Assembly (NCBI RefSeq): GCF_003635165.1
Contig: NZ_ML058640.1
Location: forward strand, 1 to 39,285
Source of the DNA: Burkholderia sp. Nafp2/4-1b
Lineage (GTDB): Bacteria > Pseudomonadota > Gammaproteobacteria > Burkholderiales > Burkholderiaceae
Direction of reading: 5' to 3'
DNA: 39,285 bases
Below the pieces are notes generated by a model that had not been told where the DNA came from, did not search any database, and saw nothing but the letters and a program-made list of their open reading frames with translations. Positions 7,629-14,027 of this stretch are shown piece after piece. Position 1 is the first letter of the stretch, and every line of letters starts with the position of its first letter. The translations under genes and the position numbers were made by a program.

Positions 7629-8192
7629 ATGGAATCCGATCGCGTCGCCCGCCTCAGTCTGCGTATGGCCGCCGTTACGCTTGGTTTCATCGTCACGATG
7701 ATGCTGCTGAACGCCGCATGCTGGGTTTATCCATCGCTGGGCGCGGTCAAGGCCGGCGCAGGTCTCGCTTTTGGACTTACCTATTCGCTGATGTCCAACC
7801 TGAATGTTGACATCAGTACGTTTCCGTGGTGGCAGAAAACGGGCGGTATTGTGTTGTCGAGCGTACCGTTCGTCCCGCTTGCGAACGGCTTGCGACACCT
7901 GCGCCTGCTGTTTCGCATCTATGCGCGGCAGGAGTACTTCTCGGCTAGGGCTGCACACCACTTCGGCAAGGTAGGCAGCTCGCTTGGTGTCTGGGTCATG
8001 CTGAGCCTGTTGTGCGAGCCTTTGCTCAGCGTATGGGCGACGATGTGCGAGCCGGTCGGGCAACGTCTCATCACCTTCAGCTTTGGCGTGCCGTATGTCG
8101 TTGCACTGTTTACTGCTGCCTGTATCGCCGTTATCGCGCTCATCTTAAGGCGGGCAAGCGAACTTGACGCCGAACATCGGCAAATTGTCTGA
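7629..8192 (+). CDS. DUF2975 integral membrane protein
   Basis: A 187-aa protein beginning MESDRVARLSLRMAAVTLGF. It has four hydrophobic spans (about residues 12-34, 42-60, 110-135, 148-172) and a central conserved segment (WWQKTGGIVLSSVPFVPLAN, GLRHLRLLFRIYARQEYFSA) typical of DUF2975. The start is set by AAAGGAAAGG just upstream of ATG 7629; the frame is open further left without motif. The next gene is an HTH regulator of the YozG type starting 10 bases after the stop. DUF2975 proteins are widely paired with such regulators; the function is unknown, possibly membrane sensing coupled to the regulator. Confidence 0.88.
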   Translation: MESDRVARLSLRMAAVTLGFIVTMMLLNAACWVYPSLGAVKAGAGLAFGLTYSLMSNLNVDISTFPWWQKTGGIVLSSVPFVPLANGLRHLRLLFRIYARQEYFSARAAHHFGKVGSSLGVWVMLSLLCEPLLSVWATMCEPVGQRLITFSFGVPYVVALFTAACIAVIALILRRASELDAEHRQIV

Positions 8193-8202
8193 GGCGCAGG
8201 CC

Positions 8203-8436
8203 ATGTCGATCATCGTAAAGCTTGATGTGATGCTTGCAATCCGCAAGGTACGGTCGAAGGATCTTGCGGCGGCTATCGGCATCACCGAACAGAATCTGTC
8301 GCTGCTCAAACAGGGCAAGGTCAAGGGCATTCGTTTCGCGACGCTTGAAGCAATTTGCCGCCATCTCGAGTGCCAGCCCGGTGATCTACTCGAACTTAAA
8401 GATGATGCTGGCGCGGTGGGCAATGAGGCAACGTGA
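8203..8436 (+). CDS. YozG-like Cro/CI-type regulator paired with DUF2975
   Basis: A 77-aa protein beginning MSIIVKLDVMLAIRKVRSKD. It has a compact helix-turn-helix (DLAAAIGITEQNLSLLKQGK, VKGIRFATLEAICRHLECQP) followed by GDLLEL, the signature of the small HTH_26/YozG family. ATG 8203 follows a GAGGCGCAGG stretch and lies 10 bp after the DUF2975 stop, so the two are almost certainly one operon. It probably controls its own operon, possibly in response to the membrane partner. Confidence 0.9.
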   Translation: MSIIVKLDVMLAIRKVRSKDLAAAIGITEQNLSLLKQGKVKGIRFATLEAICRHLECQPGDLLELKDDAGAVGNEAT

Positions 8437-10603
8437 TACCGAGCAGAACGCCAAATGATAGACGCGGTGGCACTCTAGTTTTGCCTTCGCCTATTCTGAA
8501 CGTGCGGAACAATTTCCGCCTACAGCCTCGGCAACGGCCTCTTTCTTCGTTACGACCGATCGTGTGAATGCCCCCCAGTTCGCCGCACCGATTCTCGACG
8601 GCTGCCACTCTCTTTCGATTGGCCGCCTTAGTCTTCGGCGAAAGTCGCAATTCTTACACCTACCCGCAAACGTCCTTGGTTGCTGAGGGCCGCCACTTGT
8701 TCAGAATCCAGTATCTGCAAGGGCGTCGGGATGGCACCCTCGCCGAAATTGCCGCTGTACTTGCGGCTCAATCTGCAGCCCGTTCGACGGGGCTGAGTAA
8801 TCAGCCGTCGCGCAGTGCTTGCTTGCCCATCTCTCGGGTCATTCACTAACCCATTGATTTCAAAGCTCAACGAGAAGCTGCGTTGAGCGAATCGGCAATC
8901 AATCGACGCTTGTTGGACGCCCCGAGTGGGGCCGCCGCCAATCCGACCTGCACGCCACACGATGCAACGGGGCGGTGTCTTGCGGCCTCCGTGCAATATT
9001 GCGACACGGTGCGCGGCGGCGGGCGTTCATATTCGCGGACCGCCGCAACATTACGTCCTACGACGAAACCGATTCCTACGTATCGCGAGGTGACTGGGTC
9101 CGGGCCGGGGAATCCCCGGGGCAGGTCCCGGCCTTCGCCGAGCCCGCAGCGAATCCGGTCCAGTCATGTCGCGACACCGCGAAGGTTGCGATCGACGCCC
9201 TTGTCGGGCATGAGCATGATTGCTTCTGCCGTCATACAGGAAAATGCTCGAGCGAGCGCCAACGGTTCGGGTGAGGACGGACCTGTGTTCGATTCGATGG
9301 TGCGGCCGAGAGATTGGCCAAATGCGGTGTTGTAGATGCTCCACCGCCGGTGGAATATCGAGGCGATCTCGGCCGGCTCGCGGCGCAATACCGCGGCACG
9401 CGCTTGCGTTTCCTCAGCGTGAGGAAACGTGGTTCGACGATGTGGACGGGTACTTGCCGACAAGAATAGAGAAGTGCCACGACACCGTGATGTGCACCAT
9501 CGAAGCGCTTGCGAATCACGGCGTTGTCGCATGCTCTCAAATTGAGGACGTGCAAGAAGCCGGAGGAACAACCCATCTCAGCGCTGCAAGGGAGGGCGGT
9601 GAAACGCCGCCCCCCCAACTTCCGGTGAAGCGGGACGTTGCTATCGTTCTCGAGCCCAGCGCCAGCCAACTTCCCCCATTGGGGGAAGCTAAGATCCGTC
9701 TCGGCGGGCAGGACGTAATCGCTCACCCTAACGTACAAGAAAAGCCTCTGGCGGACGTCAATGGTGCCGGATTGTCCGTCCGCAAGTCGTGAGTGGGCCC
9801 GCGAAGCGTGGGGCACTGCTCCGACGATCAAAACGGATGTCACGAAACGAACCGCAGAACGAACCACGTCATCGTCGGTAGTTCGGGTTCCGCTCCCAGC
9901 GTGCCCCCTGGAAATCGCCGGGCTGGTCGTGATGCGCCGCGACATCGTAAAGCTCGGGCGTTATCGAATCTTCTCAAGTTGAGAAAATTCTCGCGGTGAC
10001 TTGGCCTGCGGCCGTGTACACGTTCACCAGCGAGCGAGGCGTGGTGAGTCAAACTTCCACCATTGGTGAAAGTGTCCAACACAACCGTGCCGTTCCACTT
10101 GTTCATCTCCATGTTCAGCATGGGGAGTACGACGAAAGCCGCGGTCGCCGGACGCGTTTGGGGAAGGGCGCACATCGTGCCGTACCGGCACCTGAACCGC
10201 TATCGCCTTTCGATGGCTGGCAAGACCCGCGTCAACAACGCCAACGATGAGTCCCGCAATTGGACGCCATCGTCCATCCACTGTTCGCCCTCCCGTATTG
10301 CTATTGCTCGCCATCGCGGTCGAGCCGGACCAGATATTCTCGTTTCGGTCGCATGGTCGGCCATCCGCTTCGGCTCGCCGATCGCTCATTCTGGGATTCT
10401 GGGAAGTCGCGAATAGGTTTCGGTTCGACAAGATAATGGTTGCTTCGGATACTGCTGATCGCATCCGCCCAGACACAGACCGGTTCGCGTAGCAATTCGT
10501 GAGAAAATGCGGTCTGTCGAGCCTAGGGCGGCCACCCGAAAACCGGTAACCTTCACCGGCTGGCTTGGCATTCTTCATGAAGGGCGCATGCGAAGGATGC
10601 GCA
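8437..10603. other. About 2.2 kb without a convincing gene
   Basis: Several frames are open for 70-240 codons on both strands, but none has a recognisable motif, sensible composition or ribosome-binding site. Minus-strand pieces near 9000-9340 (RYVGIGFVVGRNVAA, ASIFHRRWSIYNTAFGQSLG) and 9880-10010 (ELYDVAAHHDQPGDFQGARW, interrupted by stops) read like fragments of former genes. The stretch is best seen as decayed coding DNA of unknown families. No IS ends, tRNA fragments or strong promoters were noticed. Confidence 0.5.
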
Positions 10604-11644
10604 ATGAACCCTGTCGTGCCGTTTGGCGCGGTCGTTGGTGATCTTGATGACGAGGTACGATGCCTTGAAACGATCGCCATGCGAAATCGCCGCTACACAA
10701 TAAATCCACTCTCGGAGCATTTTCTTGAGGATTTGCTCGCTCCGCTCGATCGTTCCGAAGTGATTCGCCGTCGTCCTGAGTGGCGAGATTTGGCCCTTCC
10801 CATGGCGCGCTTCATCGAAGCAGCGCTCTCACGTCATTGGGAAAGCGTCGGCGCATGCCGTCGAAATGTGTATTGTTGGCGACGTGCTGAGGTCGTGGAG
10901 CGATGGGACTATCCCGCGTGGGCGCAACGCGCCTCAACGAACCTTATGCGTCGGGCGTACAGCATCTTCAAGCGAGGCGGCGAGGCGGACGCTGATGATG
11001 GCGACCTGCTCGAATTTGCCCGTCAGTACGTTGGATATCTCGGCCCGCTGTCTGACGCGCAGTTGCTGTCAGGGCTTGCGGTCCATCAGGCGACTGTGGC
11101 GATTGAGTGCTTGGTCGATGGTGTGAAGTCTACTGAGAACGATCTCTCGTTTGCTCGACGGCTATATCGTTGGCGAGAGTTGGACATCCAAGCGGACGAA
11201 ATTGGCCGCGCGATGTTTAATGATGAGGTCGAGTCAGCCCTCGATCGTGCGGCAGTCCGTTTCTTCTATCCCGAATTAGAGGACGTGACGGCGTATCGCA
11301 TCCACGCGGAAAAGTTGCTTTTGCTTGCAGATGTGAGCGCGCTGGGTCGTCTGTCCGCCCACGAGATGAGCCAACTTGTTGCCAGCATCGCGTCGGAGCA
11401 GGAGGAAGCGAATAGGCTGCGTTTAGAAATGAGGGCACGTCGACAGCGTCAGCAGAATAATGCGGCCAGGGCGACGGATGCGACGCGTAAATTGACCGAT
11501 GAGTTGGCGGCTCAAATTCGAACGGCATTTCAGGCGCGTAGAGACGCCGATTCGCGTGCGAAAGTCGAGAGTATCGAAAATGAGCTGGCGGCCGAGCATG
11601 GAGTGTCGCGTAGCACGATTCAGCGGGCGCGGGGAGTAAGGTGA
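10604..11644 (+). CDS. Hypothetical protein with C-terminal HTH-like tail
   Basis: A 346-aa, mostly helical soluble protein that I cannot assign to a family. ATG 10604 is preceded by GAAGGA at good spacing; longer frames begin at TTG 10565 or ATG 10577 without a ribosome site. The middle holds WDYPAWAQRASTNLMRRAYS and many charged helices. Residues 255-310 look like a coiled coil rich in R, Q and E (SEQEEANRLRLEMRARRQRQ). The last 25 residues (ENELAAEHGVSRSTIQRARG) form a recognisable helix-turn-helix of the transposon/RepA style, suggesting DNA binding. It lies upstream of the satellite genes in the same orientation and could be the left-most gene of that element. Confidence 0.75.
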   Translation: MNPVVPFGAVVGDLDDEVRCLETIAMRNRRYTINPLSEHFLEDLLAPLDRSEVIRRRPEWRDLALPMARFIEAALSRHWESVGACRRNVYCWRRAEVVERWDYPAWAQRASTNLMRRAYSIFKRGGEADADDGDLLEFARQYVGYLGPLSDAQLLSGLAVHQATVAIECLVDGVKSTENDLSFARRLYRWRELDIQADEIGRAMFNDEVESALDRAAVRFFYPELEDVTAYRIHAEKLLLLADVSALGRLSAHEMSQLVASIASEQEEANRLRLEMRARRQRQQNNAARATDATRKLTDELAAQIRTAFQARRDADSRAKVESIENELAAEHGVSRSTIQRARGVR

Positions 11645-11672
11645 GAAAAACGGAGCCAAGTTAAGAATCGAA

Positions 11673-11693
11673 TGTCAACCATTTTGGTTGACA
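11673..11693. promoter_or_regulatory. Perfect palindrome upstream of the AlpA-like gene
   Basis: TGTCAACC, ATTTT, GGTTGACA: an exact 8-bp inverted repeat with a 5-bp spacer, 48 bp before the ATG at 11741. The right arm contains a consensus -35 hexamer TTGACA, but no good -10 follows at 16-18 bp. It is the likely operator for the satellite's early promoter. Confidence 0.6.
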
Positions 11694-11740
11694 TGAATTG
11701 CTCGCTTACATTTGTGCCTTCTTTTACACAAGGAGCCCAA

Positions 11741-12001
11741 ATGCCCAAATTCAACTCGTCCGTGCCAACGCCCATCGGCCTGCCGCATGACGGTTTCTCG
11801 CGCTGGGGCGATCTGCGCGTCTTCATCCCGCTATCCAGAGAAACCGTCCGCCAGCGCGAGCGTGAAGGCCGGTTCCCGCGTGCAAGCCGCCTGACGCAGC
11901 GTTGCACCGTCTGGCCAAATCGCGAAATTCATCGCTGGATGGCCGATCCGTTGAACTATCGCGCCGCCGACGTGGCGAGCGAAACGACGGAGGGCGCGTA
12001 A
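11741..12001 (+). CDS. AlpA-family regulator / excisionase-like protein
   Basis: An 86-aa protein starting MPKFNSSVPTPIGLPHDGFS. The core RWGDLRVFIPLSRETVRQRE, REGRFPRASRLTQRCTVWPN and REIHRWMADP is the winged-helix AlpA/MerR-like motif used by P4-type satellites and islands to activate their genes and assist excision. ACACAAGGAGCCCAA places a good ribosome site before ATG 11741. Its TAA overlaps the next ATG (TAATG). An operator-like palindrome lies just upstream. It most likely controls the island's lysogenic-to-replicative switch and may bind the repeats by the integrase gene. Confidence 0.88.
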   Translation: MPKFNSSVPTPIGLPHDGFSRWGDLRVFIPLSRETVRQREREGRFPRASRLTQRCTVWPNREIHRWMADPLNYRAADVASETTEGA

Positions 12002-12480
12002 TGGCTAGCATTTTGAAGAAAGCGTGCGAACGAGTGTCGGCACGGCCGACTGCCCATACGTGCCGTATTTGGCTTGACGCCTGCGCAGCATTCGAGGCTG
12101 CGTGCGAGATGTGCAGCAATTGTGAATTGCGTGGCAAGGCCCGGTACCTGGAGCGCGTGTCGGTCGCCCTCTGGAGGCATGGCGACCGCTCAAGCTCAGT
12201 CGCCGCTATTCACGCATTGCAGATTGCCGCGCTGATCGTCGCACAGGGCGAGCCGCCAGCGGTGCCGCGCTCGGAGTTTGCGAGCGAACTGGAGGGGGCA
12301 ATTCTCGATGTTGGCGACGCACTGGACAGCGCGGGCCGCGCACTCGCCGATCCGATGGTGCGGCAGGTTGACGCGCTAACGGAAATGCTCTGGTCGCGTG
12401 GCGACAACAAGCACGCCCGCGCCGCCATACATCTGCAACACATCGCGGTAACTCTGATCCAGAGCGGGGTAAGCGTATGA
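12001..12480 (+). CDS. Hypothetical satellite protein with internal repeat
   Basis: A 159-aa protein with ATG 12001 overlapping the stop of the AlpA-like gene. Family not recognised. Two stretches resemble each other: residues 57-83 (LWRHGDRSSSVAAIHALQIA) and 130-156 (LWSRGDNKHARAAIHLQHIA), 11 identities in 27 by my alignment, each predicted to be a helix pair. The N-terminal third is cysteine-rich (CRIWLDACAAFEAACEMCSN CEL; five Cys in about 22 residues), possibly binding a metal. Located between the regulator and the structured leader, it belongs to the first satellite operon. Confidence 0.8.
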   Translation: MASILKKACERVSARPTAHTCRIWLDACAAFEAACEMCSNCELRGKARYLERVSVALWRHGDRSSSVAAIHALQIAALIVAQGEPPAVPRSEFASELEGAILDVGDALDSAGRALADPMVRQVDALTEMLWSRGDNKHARAAIHLQHIAVTLIQSGVSV

Positions 12481-12838
12481 CGGCAACGCGTTGCCAATGT
12501 CACTTTGCGATGATGCAGAGCGGCCGGCTTCAGTCGTTTCGCCCCGCCTTCTCTGGTCCGTCCCTCCCCCGATTTGCACATCGGGGCGGCGCGCAGTATG
12601 CTATCGGCGTCGCTGAGACAACGGCGACCGGGTTTGGCGACCCGAGAATCAAACGGCGGACGACCGCCTCTGTGCGGTTTTTTTACGTCCGTGTGCCTTC
12701 GCGCGCCTCTACAATCAATGGGCGGGCCTTGGTAGGGCGACCTTCGGGTCGGCCGGTTTCCGTTTGTACCGGTTCGCCAACCCTGTCTTGCGCCCGCTCA
12801 CCCCATTTGGCGATGGGGAGCGGGGTTCAACCCGCAAC
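12477..12838 (+). CDS. Ash/Icd-like reading frame over a structured leader
   Basis: From ATG 12477 (overlapping the previous TGA as ATGA) the frame reads AIGVAETTATGFGDPRIKRR, TTASVRFFYVRVPSRASTIN, GRALVGRPSGRPVSVCTGSP and then GVQPATNGGR. The FFYVR...NGRA pattern resembles the ash/icd-type frames annotated over the immunity leader of P4-like elements. The frame has no stop until 13238 and runs in phase into the 70-aa gene at 13026, so the boundary given is where the resemblance ends. Composition (Arg, Ser, Pro) is unlike the neighbours, and the stretch may act mainly as RNA. Treat as uncertain protein. Confidence 0.35.
12600..12838 (+). ncRNA. Structured leader, possible P4 CI-RNA-type immunity region
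   Basis: Hairpins follow one another: CGGGT-TTGGCG-ACCCG, GGCGG-ACGA-CCGCC, CCGC-CTCTGT-GCGG with seven T, CGACC-TTCG-GGTCG (a UUCG tetraloop), CCGGT...ACCGG and CCCCAT-TTGGCG-ATGGGG. Position and design (leader between regulator and replication genes, early termination) recall phage P4, where a small CI RNA enforces transcription termination. This is an inference; no sequence identity to P4 is claimed. Confidence 0.45.
12655..12684 (+). terminator. Terminator with overlapping alternative hairpin (attenuator-like)
   Basis: CCGC (12664-12667), loop CTCTGT, GCGG (12674-12677) and TTTTTTT form an intrinsic terminator. The left arm can instead pair with GGCGG at 12655-12659 (loop ACGA), so the two structures exclude each other. 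Confidence 0.6.
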
Positions 12839-12856
12839 AAACGGAGGTCGCATCCA

Positions 12857-13033
12857 ATGCGCCAGCACACGCATGTCCTCATCGGGAAGCAATCCCACCT
12901 CATCCAGTCAATCGTCCGCGCCGCACTGCGCGACGCAGCAACCGCCAATACGTACCAAGACGCGCTCGATACAACCGGCGCGGCACTGGCCGCAATCGCG
13001 GCGCTCGTCCGTGCGGAGGTGCGCCATGTCTGA
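12857..13033 (+). CDS. Small hypothetical satellite protein
   Basis: A 58-aa helical protein, MRQHTHVLIGKQSHLIQSIV then RAALRDAATANTYQDALDTT and a short alanine-rich end. A strong ribosome site (GGAGGT, 8 bp before ATG 12857) directly after the structured leader supports it. Its stop overlaps the next ATG by eight bases. Family unknown. Confidence 0.72.
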   Translation: MRQHTHVLIGKQSHLIQSIVRAALRDAATANTYQDALDTTGAALAAIAALVRAEVRHV

Positions 13034-13238
13034 CCTGCGTGTGCCGAAGGAAGCCGCGATGGTTACTGCATGTGTGGCCGAGCAGTTCGCCCAACTCGAA
13101 GCCCCGATCGATGCAGTCCGTGCGCGTCTCACGAAGTGCACCTACGAGTGCTCATTGGTCGACATGGGACATAGCGTTGCGAGCCGGTACTCCACCGAAA
13201 TGCGCTGTACCGCGCAACCGGAGGCGTGCCATGACTGA
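13026..13238 (+). CDS. Small hypothetical satellite protein
   Basis: A 70-aa protein starting MSDLRVPKEAAMVTACVAEQ, with three cysteines in the C-terminal half (CTYECS, MRCTAQPEAC). ATG 13026 lies inside the end of the preceding gene, and its own stop overlaps the next ATG (13231), so it is translationally coupled on both sides. Family unknown. Because the frame stays open back to 12477, a longer product cannot be excluded by sequence alone. Confidence 0.65.
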   Translation: MSDLRVPKEAAMVTACVAEQFAQLEAPIDAVRARLTKCTYECSLVDMGHSVASRYSTEMRCTAQPEACHD

Positions 13239-13578
13239 GCAGCGCATCCATACCGCGGTTGTCGACGGATTCGACAACGCACCGCCGCTGGATACGGGCG
13301 CACCGATCGAGCTGCAATTCGCAGTCGACCTGGGCGCGATCTGCGCCGACGCATGGCTCGACCTGAAAGGCGACGTGCGACTGCACGACTACGCGGCGCA
13401 TCAGGCCGCCGCGTTCGCGCGCGGCATGGAAGCCGCCATGCAGGATTCCGGCGACGTCGACGCGCACCGCGTGACGATCAGCCGCCAAGCATTCGCGGCC
13501 GGCCTGATGGGGCGTGTACAACAGCACCTGTTTGCGGCGCTCGGCCTCGTCACGCGCGAACCGCGCACGACGCACTGA
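13231..13578 (+). CDS. Hypothetical satellite protein
   Basis: A 115-aa protein starting MTEQRIHTAVVDGFDNAPPL. Sequence is acidic and helical, with AQ/AA-rich middle (HQAAAFARGMEAAMQDSGDV) and a VTISRQAFAAGLMGRVQQHL end. GGAGG nine bases before ATG 13231 gives a ribosome site, and the start overlaps the previous stop. No family recognised; similar small proteins accompany P4-type primases. Confidence 0.75.
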   Translation: MTEQRIHTAVVDGFDNAPPLDTGAPIELQFAVDLGAICADAWLDLKGDVRLHDYAAHQAAAFARGMEAAMQDSGDVDAHRVTISRQAFAAGLMGRVQQHLFAALGLVTREPRTTH

Positions 13579-13588
13579 GGGGACGGTC

Positions 13589-13915
13589 ATGGCAAAGACG
13601 AACAAGAACGCCGTGCAACCGCTCGCCTCGCACTTCGTGGCCGAGGTGAATCGCGCCGATCACAACCGCATCGGCACGCGCATCAGCGATGCAATGGAGC
13701 TGCTGGACAGCCTGCATTGGGCGGCCGACAAGGCCATGTCCGATGACGACTACTGGCTTGTGCTGAGCCTGTTCCGCGCGTCCCTTCCGTCGATCGGCGC
13801 GGCGCTGGAGGCGGCCAACGACGCCCTTGGCGAGTCGCGGCTCGGCCGCTACGTCTACAGCAACGACGTCACGGCCGGCGGGGCGGTTCTGTCGGTGCCT
13901 CGCGCGGCCGGCTGA
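13589..13915 (+). CDS. Hypothetical satellite protein (DUF3077-like position)
   Basis: A 108-aa protein starting MAKTNKNAVQPLASHFVAEV. It is a helical protein with ISDAMELLDSLHWAADKAMS and DDDYWLVLSLFRASLPSIGA, a pattern seen in small proteins encoded just before island primases. GAGGGGACGG precedes ATG 13589. The preceding gene ends 10 bases upstream. I do not assign a function. Confidence 0.75.
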   Translation: MAKTNKNAVQPLASHFVAEVNRADHNRIGTRISDAMELLDSLHWAADKAMSDDDYWLVLSLFRASLPSIGAALEAANDALGESRLGRYVYSNDVTAGGAVLSVPRAAG

Positions 13916-14027
13916 CGCCCCGCCGCTAGGCATCGTCGCATCATTCAATTCTTCGCGCGTCGGGGAGCTGCTTGCCCGATATGGACTACTAATCGGGAGT
14001 CTGCCGACGCGCGTCCAGTGGGAACCT

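Noticed and set aside
6634..7701. 355-codon plus frame
   Set aside because: Antisense to istB, then runs across an intergenic gap; the DUF2975 start lies in another frame.
9157..9168. GGTCCAGTCATG resembling the tRNA flank
   Set aside because: In inverted orientation and with a mismatch, so it cannot be the direct repeat expected for an att pair.
9232..9945. 237-codon minus frame in the gene-poor stretch
   Set aside because: No start site, no motif, random-like composition rich in Arg and Ser; considered decayed DNA.
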